Shown piece by piece: positions 31,502 to 41,665 of a stretch of 64,000 nucleotides of DNA. Each line of letters begins with the position of its first letter. Positions within the stretch are counted from its first letter, which is position 1. The position numbers and the translations under genes are program-made. The notes beneath the pieces are model-generated. The model ran no database searches. It was not told the DNA's origin and saw only the letters and a list, made by a program, of their open reading frames with translations. The stretch lies in contig NZ_PYBV01000001.1 in the NCBI RefSeq assembly GCF_003205615.1, positions 171,383 through 235,382 on the forward strand, given 5' to 3'. The DNA comes from Micromonospora arborensis. Its GTDB lineage: Bacteria > Actinomycetota > Actinomycetes > Mycobacteriales > Micromonosporaceae.

Positions 31502-32656
31502 TCAGGGGCGCGGTAGGCGCATCGCCATCGTCGGGGCCTCGGCCATCACCGAGGTGGGGGTGAACGGGGCGCCCGCGGGCAACTCCTCGGCCCGACCGAT
31601 CTGCACCCCCGGGTAGAGCTCCACCATGTCGTTCTCACCGAGCACCCGGGACTGCTGCGGTGCCAGGGGAATACGCTCCGACTCGGTCATCGAGCCGGCC
31701 GGACGGATGCCGGAACCGTTGGTGCTGATGTCGGTCACGATGACCTCGCCGACCCGCAGCTCGAACTGGACGTGACCACGGCTGATCCACCGCCGGGCCT
31801 CATCGTTGAGCCACTGCCCGAGCATGATGCCGCCGTCCTGCTCGGGGGCCCGACCGGCCACCACCGGCTGCTCCTCGCTGAGCACGAACCGCCGCCGGAC
31901 CAGGCCACCGACGCGCACCGCGAGCACCTCCGTACGCGGCCGAGGACCCCCGTCACCGAGCCGTGCGCCGTGCCGGGGGCAGGTCGGTACGCCGTTGCGC
32001 AACGCGGGCGGCGGCTGCCCGGCGGGGCTGCGTTCGACCACCCGGGCCAGGTCGGCGAACGCGCCGCTCCCACCACCGCTGCCGAACAACGCGCAGCCCG
32101 ACTCCGGGCAGCGCCACTGGCGGGCCAGCAACTTGGCCCCGGTCGGCGACCGCTTGCCGGTGACCGGCGCGTGTCCGCCACCGACGTGGGCGATGAACAC
32201 CGGCCCACCGGCTCCCGGCACCGGGGCGACCACCCGACCGGGCTGCTCGACCAGCCACGGGAACCGTCCGCGCAGCCCGTCGAAGCGGACCCGACTGAGC
32301 ACCGGCAGTCCGAGCAGGTCGGCGACCTCCAACATCCGGTCGCCCGGGTTGTCGAGCACCTCGACGAGCCCGTCGTCGGCCCAGCGGCGGACCACCATCC
32401 GCTCGTTGGAGGTCAGGTCGGCGTCGGAGAGCAGCGCCCGGTGCACCACCGCGTAGACCTGGACGCTGTCCTCCTCCAGGTCGCGGGAGAGCGCGTCGAT
32501 GACCATGCCGAGCCGTAGCAGGCTGGCCGGCCGACCACCGTCGATGTCCTGGTAGCGGATCACCTCGGCCAGGTCGAGCACCGCCCGGGCCAGCGACGGG
32601 TCCGTGCAGACCCGACCCTCGATGGCGTCCAGAACCTTGCTGATCTCGAATCTCAT
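31502..32656 (-). CDS. FHA-domain protein
   Basis: The protein has 384 residues. The N-terminal ~130 residues are helical (FEISKVLDAIEGRVCTDPSL, VQVYAVVHRALLSDADLTS). The middle region has paired cysteines (CPESGCALFG, CPRH) that may bind zinc. The C-terminal FHA domain is at about 275-365: VVAGRAPEQDGGIMLGQWLN, then RRWISRGHVQFEL with the Ser-Arg-His phospho-Thr-binding loop, and VTDISTNGSGI. FHA domains read Ser/Thr kinase output, and a kinase is encoded 8 kb away. Its ATG overlaps the pterin dehydratase stop (ATGA). Confidence 0.88.
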   Translation of the reverse strand: MRFEISKVLDAIEGRVCTDPSLARAVLDLAEVIRYQDIDGGRPASLLRLGMVIDALSRDLEEDSVQVYAVVHRALLSDADLTSNERMVVRRWADDGLVEVLDNPGDRMLEVADLLGLPVLSRVRFDGLRGRFPWLVEQPGRVVAPVPGAGGPVFIAHVGGGHAPVTGKRSPTGAKLLARQWRCPESGCALFGSGGGSGAFADLARVVERSPAGQPPPALRNGVPTCPRHGARLGDGGPRPRTEVLAVRVGGLVRRRFVLSEEQPVVAGRAPEQDGGIMLGQWLNDEARRWISRGHVQFELRVGEVIVTDISTNGSGIRPAGSMTESERIPLAPQQSRVLGENDMVELYPGVQIGRAEELPAGAPFTPTSVMAEAPTMAMRLPRP

Positions 32657-32946
32657 GCCGCACTCCGGACGATGTCGTCGATTCGCCGGGCCAGCTCGAA
32701 GTCCCGGTGGGTGACCCCACCGGCCGAATGCGTGACACAGCGGAAGGTCAGGGTCCGCCATCGGATGTCGATGTCGGGATGGTGGTCGAGCTCCTCGGCC
32801 ACCGCCGCCACCCGGTCCACCACCGCGATGGCGGCCGGGAAACTGCCGAGCTGGGCCGTACGACCGATGCCGGTCGGGTCACCCGACCAGTCGGGCAACC
32901 GGCCCAGCTCTTCTCGCACCGCATCCGCGGTGAGCAGGTCTGCCAT
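32653..32946 (-). CDS. phhB: Pterin-4a-carbinolamine dehydratase
   Basis: This 97-residue protein is the full length of the PCD/DCoH family. The active-site His cluster is in AAVAEELDHHPDIDIRW followed by LTFRCVTHSAGGVTHRDFELA, giving the [E/D]xxxHHP...H pattern. It dehydrates 4a-hydroxytetrahydrobiopterin; in bacteria without a phenylalanine hydroxylase nearby its partner is often unclear. It is the first gene of a coupled pair with the FHA gene. Confidence 0.93.
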   Translation of the reverse strand: MADLLTADAVREELGRLPDWSGDPTGIGRTAQLGSFPAAIAVVDRVAAVAEELDHHPDIDIRWRTLTFRCVTHSAGGVTHRDFELARRIDDIVRSAA

Positions 32947-33019
32947 GCGCCGACCCTACCGGGGACGACGGCCGGCATCGACCAGCGGTAGCGGGGCGTC
33001 GATCGGCCCGATACGCGCC

Positions 33020-33053
33020 GGTGGGGGCGGTGCCAAACGGCACCGCCCCCACC
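33020..33053. terminator. Terminator of the desaturase gene
   Basis: A perfect 15-bp stem (33020-33034 with 33039-33053) with the loop AAAC lies 16 bases past the desaturase stop on the minus strand. Confidence 0.85.
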
Positions 33054-33068
33054 TTCCCCCGGTGTGTT

Positions 33069-34121
33069 TCAGCCGCGCAGCGGCCGGCCCACGCTGTGCA
33101 GGTGACCGAGTGCCTGCCGGTACGACTCGATCAGCCCGGTCTCGGCGTACGGGATGCCCTGCTCGACGCAGTAGGCGCGCACGATCGGCTGGGCTCGGCG
33201 GAGGTTGGCGCGGGGCATGTTCGGGAAGAGGTGGTGCTCGATCTGGTAGTTGAGCCCGCCCAGCGTGGTGTCCACCAGTCGACTGCCCCGCACGTTGCGG
33301 GAGGTCAGCACCTGCTTACGCAGGAAGTCCAGCTCGTCCTCGGCGGTCGGCATCGGCATGCCCTTGTGGTTGGGGGCGAACGCGCAACCCATGTAGAGGC
33401 CCCACAGCGCCTGGTGCACGACGGCGAAGAGCAGCGCCTTGACCGGCGACATGACCGCCAACAGCAGCGCCACGTAGCCGACGGTGTGCGCGACGAGCAG
33501 CGCGGCCTCGACCGCCCGGTGCCGCATCGGGGTGGCGTACCGGCCGTCCGGCTCACGCCCGAGGATCGCCCGGATGCTGGCGACGTGCAGGTTCAGACCC
33601 TCCAGGAGGAGCATCGGGAAGAAGAAGTACGCCTGCCGCTGAGCCAGCCAACGGCCGAATCCCCGGGTCTCCAGCGCCTGTTCGGGCGTCCACACCAGGG
33701 CGCCCGCGCCGACGTCCGGGTCCTCGTCCTCGTGGTTCGGGTTGGCGTGGTGCCGGTTGTGCTTGTCGACCCACCAGCCGTAGCTGATTCCCACCGCCAC
33801 GTTGCCGGCGAGCAGCCCCACCAGTTCGCTGGGGCCACGTCGTCGGAACATCTGGCGGTGCCCGGCGTCGTGGCCGAGGAACGCGACCTGCGTGGTGGCC
33901 ACCGCCATCAGGGCCGCGAGCGGCAACTGCCACCAGGAGTCGCCGAGCAGGAAGACCGCGACCCAGCCGGCGAGGAAAGCGCCGAGGGTGAGCGTGATGC
34001 GGGTGACGTACCAGCCGGGGCGCCGCTCCAGCAGGCCCGCCTGGCTGATCCGTCGGGACAACTGTGCGTAGTCACTGCCTCGCCGTTGTACCGGCGGTTC
34101 CGCCACCGCTCCGATCGCCAT
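33069..34121 (-). CDS. Membrane fatty-acid (acyl-CoA) desaturase
   Basis: This 350-residue di-iron desaturase has three histidine boxes in order: HDAGH (in FLGHDAGHRQMFR), HNRHH (in DKHNRHHANPNHEDEDPD) and QIEHH (in LNYQIEHHLFPNMPR). The last is of the front-end/acyl-lipid type. Four hydrophobic helices surround the boxes. The ATG at 34121 follows GGGAG. A more upstream TTG (34175) is rejected because that TTG belongs to a TTGACA hexamer likely to be a promoter -35. It introduces double bonds into membrane fatty acids, so cold or stress adaptation is likely. Confidence 0.92.
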   Translation of the reverse strand: MAIGAVAEPPVQRRGSDYAQLSRRISQAGLLERRPGWYVTRITLTLGAFLAGWVAVFLLGDSWWQLPLAALMAVATTQVAFLGHDAGHRQMFRRRGPSELVGLLAGNVAVGISYGWWVDKHNRHHANPNHEDEDPDVGAGALVWTPEQALETRGFGRWLAQRQAYFFFPMLLLEGLNLHVASIRAILGREPDGRYATPMRHRAVEAALLVAHTVGYVALLLAVMSPVKALLFAVVHQALWGLYMGCAFAPNHKGMPMPTAEDELDFLRKQVLTSRNVRGSRLVDTTLGGLNYQIEHHLFPNMPRANLRRAQPIVRAYCVEQGIPYAETGLIESYRQALGHLHSVGRPLRG

Positions 34122-34257
34122 CGCTGCTCCCGATCCGCTTGCGCCTGAACCGGGGTGGTTCGGGCTTAATGTCAAGTCTCCCGGCAGCGGTTGCGCTGAG
34201 TAACCCTGACAACCCCCGAATGGGGGGTAGGGCGGGCACTACCCCCTGACGTGAGAC

Positions 34258-37200
34258 TCAGCTCAGCCGGCCCACCGCGGCCCGCAATCGAGCCAGGTCA
34301 CGCCGCCGTCGCTCGTATGTCGCGGCGAGCCCGACCAACGCCAGCCCACCGGCACCCAGGTAGATCCATCGGGGCAGCAGGTCCCAGCCGCGGGCCAGCT
34401 CGTGCAGGGCCGACAGCGCCAGCACCCATCCGCCGAGCAGCACCGGCGCCTGCCAACGTCGGGTCGCGCCGGCCAGCACCGCGCCCAGCGCCGCCGCGCC
34501 GAGGAGCAGTCGCCGCCACGGCTGCGGGTCACTCCCGGCCAGCACCGACGCGAGGCTCGGGAGCAGCGCCGCGACCAGCCCCGGGCCGAGGGCCGGCCAG
34601 CTGGTCAGCCCAGGCCTGGTGCGCAGCGCCAGTAGACCCGCGCCGAGGGCGAGCGCCGAGGCCGGCAGGGTGTACGCCTCCAGCACGGTCACGCCCCCGG
34701 CCGCAAGCAGCACCCACGCCCCGAGCAGCTCACTGCCGGCGGCGATACCGGCGAACGCCCACCGTCGGCCGGCCCGCTCGCCCCGGCGCAGCAGCCGCAG
34801 CGCGACGGCAGCGCCCCAGAGCACGCAGACGGTGGCGAGGTGCCGCGCCGCCTCGACGGCGAGCGCCGCCGCCACCAGCGCCACCGCCTGGGCGGCAGCG
34901 TCCAGCACCCGCCGGACCTGTGCCCGCGCCGGCGTCGCCGTGACCACCTGCGGCGAGGTTGCCGCGTCGGCCGGCGTCGCCCCGATCGCCTGCGGCAGAG
35001 TGATCGCAGCGGCGACGGCCAGCACCAGCACCGCCACCGCCAGCAGCGGGTACGCCGCAGCCCGCAACGGCAGCCCACCGGCGAGCGGAGCGGTCACCGC
35101 CAGCGCGGACGCCGCGCCCACGGCGGCCAGGCAACCGACGACACGCACCTCGACCATGCGGGCGCCGACGGCGACGACGACCGCCGCCACCAGCAGTAAC
35201 CCCTCGGCGGCGAGCGTTCCGGCTCGGGTGGCCAGCAGCCCCACCACACCGGAGGCGACAAGCACCACGCCCACCGGTACGGCGATCGGCGCGAGCGCCG
35301 GGCGCGGCGCGACCAGAGCGGCGGGCAACAGCGCGGCCAACCCGGCGAGCAGGACAGTTGCCGGCAGCACCGGCCACGGCGCACCGACCGCGACGAGCAG
35401 CACCGGCAGGGCCGCCGCGCCGAACGGCAGCGCGGGCAGCATTCGTGGGCGGACCCGCCGGCCGGCCAGCACGGCGGCCACCGCCAGCACGGCCAGCGCC
35501 AACCCGGCGGGCAGCGCCGTCGGATCGGCGACGACCGCGGGCACCCCCGCCCACACCGGCCCCGGAGCGCCGTACGGCGACACGAGCCCGGTCAGCACCG
35601 CCGGCAGGGCCGCCAGGACAGCGACCGCCGCCAGCGCGCCGCCCGCCACCAGCAGGCCCGGCCGGGTCGATTCGTGGCCGCCGACCGCCGGCCGGTCCCA
35701 CCGGGCGACGAGCGTGACGCCCAGCGTTGCCAGGGCGGCGTACAGCGCAAGGGGCTCACTCCCCGCCACGACCAGCGGCGCGAGTCCAGGCACGGTCATC
35801 GCGACCACGGCGCCGGTCACCGCGTACCCGGTCAGTTCCACCCGGTGGCGACGCGCCGCGAGCACCGCGACCAGCGGCAGCCCGGCGGCGACCAGCGCGA
35901 GCCGCGCCTGCCACCAGGGCGGCGCACCCCCAGCGAACAGCGCCACCGCCGCGACCCCGGGCAGCGCGAGCTGTGCGACCAGCAGACCCACGCCGGCCAC
36001 CTGCCGGTACGGACCGGTGCCCCGGCGGAGGGCCAGTGCCAGCCCGGCCACGGCGATGGTGCCGAGCGCCACCAGGGCACCGGTCGGAGTGGCCAGGGCG
36101 ACCAGCAGCCCGTGCCCGAGCAGGACGGCGCCACCGAGCACTCGGGTGAGCAGGGCGGTCGGGTGGGTCGCCGGGCGGGCCAGCACGGCGAGCAGCAGCA
36201 GCGCCCCGCCGACCAGGTCGACGGCCACCACCTGCGGCCAGGAAGCCGTCCAGCCGGCGGGCAGGGCGAGCAGCACCGCCACCGCGCCGGCCGTGGCGAA
36301 CACCGCCCACGCTGCGCGGGGCATCAACAGCACCGTCGCGCCGAGCGCCAACGCCACAGCGGGCGCCAACTGCCAACCCCAGTCCAGGTCCGGCCCGGTC
36401 CCGGCCCCGCCCCACGACGGCATCGACCGGCCGACGGCGGCGACCGCGAGCGTCGCGGTGATCAGCACGGCCACCAGCGCCGTACCGGCCGCGACCAGCA
36501 GCGCACCGGCGCGCGGGCCGGTCCGCCAACCGCCGGTACCGGCCGGCCCCGACCCCGCCACGGCAGCCACACCCGCCACATCCGGCAGCTCTCGCGCCGG
36601 CGGAACCGGCCCCGCCACATCCGGCAGCAACCGCACCGCCGCCGCCAACACGAGGGCCACCGTCGCCGCCGCGATCAGCAGCAGTGACGGCCGCAGCTCG
36701 GCCACCGGGCGCAGCAGGGCGGCGGCGAGCACCGGCACCAGCAACCCCGCGGCCACCACCCGCAGCGCCCGCCCGCCGATCAGCCAGGCCACACCGAACC
36801 CGGCCAGCGCCACCAGCAACAGCGGCAACCCGGCCAGCAGTGGCGAACCCGCCGCCCGCCCGAGGAACAACGGCACCAGGGCGCAGCTCGCGGCACCAAC
36901 GAGCGCGGTGACGTGACCGATTCCCGCCAACACCCGGCCGACGAGCTGCGCCGCGCCTTCCCGGCCGCGCAGCCCGACCAGCACGGCCACGTCCAGCAGC
37001 GCCACCGCGAGCAGGACCACCGCCCAACCGGCCGCACCCGTTTCGGCCTCGACGGCGAGCAGCGGCAACACCGGCTGAGCGGCCAGCAGGGCGGCGAACC
37101 AGGGCCCGGTCAGCCTGCTCCACCGGCCGTACACCACGGCGACCGCCGCGCTGGCCCCCCCGACCAGCGCGGCGTAGCGGGTGCCTGGCCAACCGGCCAC

Positions 37201-37809
37201 CCCGGCCAGGTCCACCGACCAGGCCGCGTAACCGTCCAGCACCACCGACAGCAAACCGACCGCGGCGAACGTCTCCGCCGTGCCCCGCAGACCTCGGCGG
37301 ACCAACAGCAGCGGTACGGCCAGAGCGAGCGCGGTGAACGCGGCCAGGATCAGTGCCCGTCCGCCGACCCCCACCGCCGCCCAGGCCACCGCGGTGAACA
37401 CCACCGCCGCCGTGCCCAGCAGCAGTCCACCAAGGACGAACAGCAGACCCTGGACGGTACGGGTCGAGGCCTCCGCCGCACCCGGTGTCGACTCGGCCGG
37501 AACACCCGCGGCAGTGGGCGGCACCGGCCCGACGAGAACCGCGGGGCGGGCCACCACGGAGGCGGCCAACCCCGCGCGGACGACCGCCGCCAGCTCGGCC
37601 CGCCGCCGCGACGTGGCCGACAGGCGTCCGGCCAACTCGGTGTACGTGCGGCGGGCCCGCTCCACCTCCGGCTCAAGCTGGGCGACCTCCCTGCTCAGCC
37701 GGCACACCTCAGCGGCGATCGGGTCGGGCGCGCGCCGGCAGCCGGTGCAACCGGTGCTCAGGTCGGCCGGCGCAGCACAGGCGGGGCAGGGATAGCGGGT
37801 GTCATCCAC
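34258..37809 (-). CDS. Giant polytopic membrane protein, SCO7613 C-terminal-domain type
   Basis: The 1183-residue protein has an N-terminal zinc-ribbon-like segment (YPCPACAAPADLSTGCTGCR, four Cys). A short coiled coil follows (SREVAQLEPEVERARRTYTE), then more than 1000 residues of alternating hydrophobic helices, roughly 30 or more. The sequence is extremely rich in Ala, Val, Leu and Gly and ends YERRRRDLARLRAAVGRL. It resembles the actinobacterial family annotated from SCO7613; no function is known. It is the last gene of an operon with cutA, an acyltransferase and a patatin. The high GC content gives long false frames on the other strand. Confidence 0.85.
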   Translation of the reverse strand: MDDTRYPCPACAAPADLSTGCTGCRRAPDPIAAEVCRLSREVAQLEPEVERARRTYTELAGRLSATSRRRAELAAVVRAGLAASVVARPAVLVGPVPPTAAGVPAESTPGAAEASTRTVQGLLFVLGGLLLGTAAVVFTAVAWAAVGVGGRALILAAFTALALAVPLLLVRRGLRGTAETFAAVGLLSVVLDGYAAWSVDLAGVAGWPGTRYAALVGGASAAVAVVYGRWSRLTGPWFAALLAAQPVLPLLAVEAETGAAGWAVVLLAVALLDVAVLVGLRGREGAAQLVGRVLAGIGHVTALVGAASCALVPLFLGRAAGSPLLAGLPLLLVALAGFGVAWLIGGRALRVVAAGLLVPVLAAALLRPVAELRPSLLLIAAATVALVLAAAVRLLPDVAGPVPPARELPDVAGVAAVAGSGPAGTGGWRTGPRAGALLVAAGTALVAVLITATLAVAAVGRSMPSWGGAGTGPDLDWGWQLAPAVALALGATVLLMPRAAWAVFATAGAVAVLLALPAGWTASWPQVVAVDLVGGALLLLAVLARPATHPTALLTRVLGGAVLLGHGLLVALATPTGALVALGTIAVAGLALALRRGTGPYRQVAGVGLLVAQLALPGVAAVALFAGGAPPWWQARLALVAAGLPLVAVLAARRHRVELTGYAVTGAVVAMTVPGLAPLVVAGSEPLALYAALATLGVTLVARWDRPAVGGHESTRPGLLVAGGALAAVAVLAALPAVLTGLVSPYGAPGPVWAGVPAVVADPTALPAGLALAVLAVAAVLAGRRVRPRMLPALPFGAAALPVLLVAVGAPWPVLPATVLLAGLAALLPAALVAPRPALAPIAVPVGVVLVASGVVGLLATRAGTLAAEGLLLVAAVVVAVGARMVEVRVVGCLAAVGAASALAVTAPLAGGLPLRAAAYPLLAVAVLVLAVAAAITLPQAIGATPADAATSPQVVTATPARAQVRRVLDAAAQAVALVAAALAVEAARHLATVCVLWGAAVALRLLRRGERAGRRWAFAGIAAGSELLGAWVLLAAGGVTVLEAYTLPASALALGAGLLALRTRPGLTSWPALGPGLVAALLPSLASVLAGSDPQPWRRLLLGAAALGAVLAGATRRWQAPVLLGGWVLALSALHELARGWDLLPRWIYLGAGGLALVGLAATYERRRRDLARLRAAVGRLS

Positions 37810-37857
37810 CCGGTCATCATCGAGAGGCGACCCGGCCAGGGCCCAGAGTGCGCGTAC

Positions 37858-38178
37858 TCAGAGGCGGGTGTGCTCGTGCACCCAGATGGCATAGGCGGGA
37901 TCGCCACACTCCACCCTGGACACCAGGATCTCCGGCACCTCGTACGGGTGGCTGAGCCGGATCTGGTCCACCAACGCGGACAACCGGTCGGGTGCGGTCT
38001 TGAACTGCACCGACCACTCGGTGCTGGTCTCCACTCCGGACCGCCACCAGTAGGTGCTGTCAACCTGACCACCCACTTGAGCACAGGCGGCGAGCCTGCC
38101 GGCAACGGCCGCGGCCGCCAGCACGTCGGCGACCGAACGCGCATCCACCACCGTCGTCACCACGCAGATCTGCTCCAC
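37858..38178 (-). CDS. cutA: CutA divalent-cation tolerance protein
   Basis: This 106-residue protein matches the trimeric CutA1 family: ICVVTTVVDARSVADVLAAA, LAACAQVGGQVDSTYWWRSG with the conserved Cys, FKTAPDRL, HPYEVPEILV and the terminal WVHEHTRL. CutA is linked to copper tolerance, but its molecular role is unresolved. The GTG start lies 9 bases after the acyltransferase stop and 48 bases before the giant membrane gene, so it is within an operon. Confidence 0.93.
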   Translation of the reverse strand: MEQICVVTTVVDARSVADVLAAAAVAGRLAACAQVGGQVDSTYWWRSGVETSTEWSVQFKTAPDRLSALVDQIRLSHPYEVPEILVSRVECGDPAYAIWVHEHTRL

Positions 38179-38187
38179 GACCGCACC

Positions 38188-39204
38188 CTACGCGGCACCA
38201 TCACGATTGGCCGCGATCCAGGTGTCGATCTGCGCCCACCAGTCGAACAGCCAGTCGATGCGTTGCTGCCGTTCGGCCGGTACGTCCTCGGGCGGCACCG
38301 ACCAGAACCGCATGACGATCCGTTTGTCCATCGGCAGTTCCCGCCACACGTCGGCGACGGTGAGCAGCCGGTCCAGACCGGTGTGGGCGACGAAGATGAC
38401 CCCGGCGTCCGGTGCGGCGTCCAGCGCGGCGAGTACCCCGCCGGGCTGCGGGGCGAGCACGTGGCGCATCCGCTCGGCGCGTAGGGCCATCCGTTCCAGG
38501 CCGAGGGAACGCAGCCGGGCAATGGCGCGCAGCCGCCGTTTGGGGGTGAAGTTGCCGCCCTCCGGGAAGATGACGAACGCGTCGTTGTCGTCCAGGCCGC
38601 TGGCCAGGTGCCCGACCGAGCGGACCGTCTCCTCGCCGCGCTCCGGTGTCGGAGCGATAAACCGGTTGGGGAGCCGGTTGAGCAGCACATCGATCGCCGG
38701 GTCCCACTGGAGGCTGTCCTTGAGGACGATCCGTGGCTCCCGGTTGAACCAGTTGACCAGGCCGTGGATCAGGATGAACGAGTCGCCCGGCCCGGCGTGC
38801 CGGCAGAGCACCAGCTCCGGCCGGCCGGGCAACGCAGTGTCCGGGTCGGTGCCCACCACGTCGATGTGCAGCCGCAGTGTCCAGCGGGCCTGCCAGAACA
38901 GCACCCGCAGGAACCAGCCGGCCAGCACGTAGTGTGCCCGCTGGAAGGCCGGGGACCGGGCCCGCCAGCCGAAACCGGAGGCGACCCACAGCACGAAGAG
39001 CGCGAGCAGCGCGGCGGCGTCCCAGACCAGGTAGAAGCAGCCGATCCAGAGCAGCCGCAGCGGGCGCAACCGGCCCGGGACCAGCGGGGAGGCGGCCGCG
39101 GCGAGCAGCGCCCAGACCGGCAACGTGGTGACCACGACGAACGCGAGCGCCACCACGGCAGGGGCGATCAGCAACCGACGCAGCCACCTGGGGGGCAGCG
39201 GCAT
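38188..39204 (-). CDS. 1-acylglycerol-3-phosphate acyltransferase-like (LPLAT) membrane protein
   Basis: The 338-residue protein has two or three N-terminal helices (LIAPAVVALAFVVVTTLPVWALLAAAASPL and LLALFVLWVASGF). A PlsC-type acyltransferase domain follows, with HAGPGDSF (Hx4D catalytic motif), then FIAPTPERG and FPEGGNFTPKRR (acceptor-binding motif). It probably acylates a lysophospholipid or similar acceptor. The ATG overlaps the patatin stop by one base (TGATG) with GGAG upstream; a GTG one codon earlier is possible. Coupling with a patatin suggests a deacylation-reacylation pair. Confidence 0.88.
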   Translation of the reverse strand: MPLPPRWLRRLLIAPAVVALAFVVVTTLPVWALLAAAASPLVPGRLRPLRLLWIGCFYLVWDAAALLALFVLWVASGFGWRARSPAFQRAHYVLAGWFLRVLFWQARWTLRLHIDVVGTDPDTALPGRPELVLCRHAGPGDSFILIHGLVNWFNREPRIVLKDSLQWDPAIDVLLNRLPNRFIAPTPERGEETVRSVGHLASGLDDNDAFVIFPEGGNFTPKRRLRAIARLRSLGLERMALRAERMRHVLAPQPGGVLAALDAAPDAGVIFVAHTGLDRLLTVADVWRELPMDKRIVMRFWSVPPEDVPAERQQRIDWLFDWWAQIDTWIAANRDGAA

Positions 39205-40037
39205 CACCGCTCCAGGTGGGTGGCGAGGTAGCGCCGGGAAGCGGTGTACGCCCGGCTGATCCGCCGTCCCACCGCCGCCATGTCCCGGTACGCCCACGGG
39301 GTGTCGTCGCGTGGGTTCAGCCCTCCGGTCGGCAGGACGTGCACCTCCACCCCCTCGGGCAGCGCCGACATCTCCCGGAAGAAGCGGTGCCGGCGGGAGA
39401 TCTCGAACGCGACCTGCGCGATCTCCCACGGCCGGCGGGGTGGGGTCAGTTCCCGTTCGATCCGACCTACCTGAAGGACGTAGATCCGCCGGGCGCCGAC
39501 GGCCACCGCCTCGCCGATCGGGATGGAGTTGACGATGCCGCCGTCCACGTAGTGCGCGCCGTCGATCTCCATGGGCGGGAGCAGGCCCGGCACCGAGGCC
39601 GACGCCAGCACCGCCGGCACCACCGGGCCGCTGTCGAACCAGTGCTCGGCGGCCCGCTCGATGTGCGCGGCGCAGCAGCGGAACGGCACCCGCAGCTCGG
39701 CGAAGGTGGTGTCCACCCCCAACTCGGTCTCGAGCAGGCGGCGCAGTGGCCGGGGTGAGTGCAGATGGGTGCGGGCGGCGAAGCGGCGCAACTGCCGGGC
39801 GACCGAGTCGCCGTACACCTCGCTCGCCTCCGGCGAGGCCCAGAGCCGGACCAGCCGGTCGGTCACCGCCTCCGACGGGTCGGCGGCGACAAGCGCGCCG
39901 TTCACCGCGCCGATCGAGGTGCCGAGCACCATGTCGGGTTGGATGCCGGCGCGGAACAGCGCTCGCAACATGCCGACCTCGACCGCGCCGAGCACTCCCC
40001 CGCCGCCGAGCACGAACGCCACCGGTCCCCCCGCCAT
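39204..40037 (-). CDS. Patatin-like phospholipase
   Basis: This 277-residue protein has the patatin Ser-Asp dyad. The oxyanion loop FVLGGGGVLGAVEVGML is followed by the nucleophile elbow GTSIGAVNG (GxSxG) near residue 40. The catalytic Asp is in HYVDGGIVNSIPI (DGG) near residue 170. It has no signal peptide, so it is probably cytoplasmic and membrane-peripheral. By family it hydrolyses acyl groups from phospholipids. ATG 40037 is preferred (AGGA 8 bases upstream) over ATG 40046. It leads the patatin, LPLAT, cutA, giant membrane protein operon. Confidence 0.9.
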   Translation of the reverse strand: MAGGPVAFVLGGGGVLGAVEVGMLRALFRAGIQPDMVLGTSIGAVNGALVAADPSEAVTDRLVRLWASPEASEVYGDSVARQLRRFAARTHLHSPRPLRRLLETELGVDTTFAELRVPFRCCAAHIERAAEHWFDSGPVVPAVLASASVPGLLPPMEIDGAHYVDGGIVNSIPIGEAVAVGARRIYVLQVGRIERELTPPRRPWEIAQVAFEISRRHRFFREMSALPEGVEVHVLPTGGLNPRDDTPWAYRDMAAVGRRISRAYTASRRYLATHLER

Positions 40038-40139
40038 GCCCCTCATCCTGACACGGCCCCGCAGCCGACCGGCCAGCCACCGTCACCGGGCGGTCGGCGC
40101 ACGCCAGGCGCCGCCCGGCGACCGGAGCCGGTGACAGCG

Positions 40140-40168
40140 TTGACAGGCCGAAGGCATTCGCGCAACCT
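40140..40168 (+). promoter_or_regulatory. Predicted promoter of the Ser/Thr kinase
   Basis: TTGACA (40140-40145) and CAACCT (40163-40168) are separated by 17 bases, with the kinase GTG 34 bases further on. The -35 is perfect and the -10 moderate. Confidence 0.5.
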
Positions 40169-40202
40169 GATACCGCTCCCACCCCTGAGGCAGGTGCGAT
40201 CG

Positions 40203-41642
<1,440 letters not shown>

Positions 41643-41665
41643 CCGCACGGCCGCGCCGGGCCGGG

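Noticed and set aside
34170..34175. TTG at 34175 as the start of the desaturase
   Set aside because: The TTG is the first three bases of a TTGACA hexamer, and the ATG at 34121 has GGGAG upstream; the extra 18 residues are low-complexity.
34619..36916. A 765-codon plus-strand frame rich in Ala, Ser and Thr
   Set aside because: It is antisense to the giant membrane protein, and its Ala/Ser/Thr/Arg composition mirrors the Ala/Gly/Val/Leu codons of the real gene.
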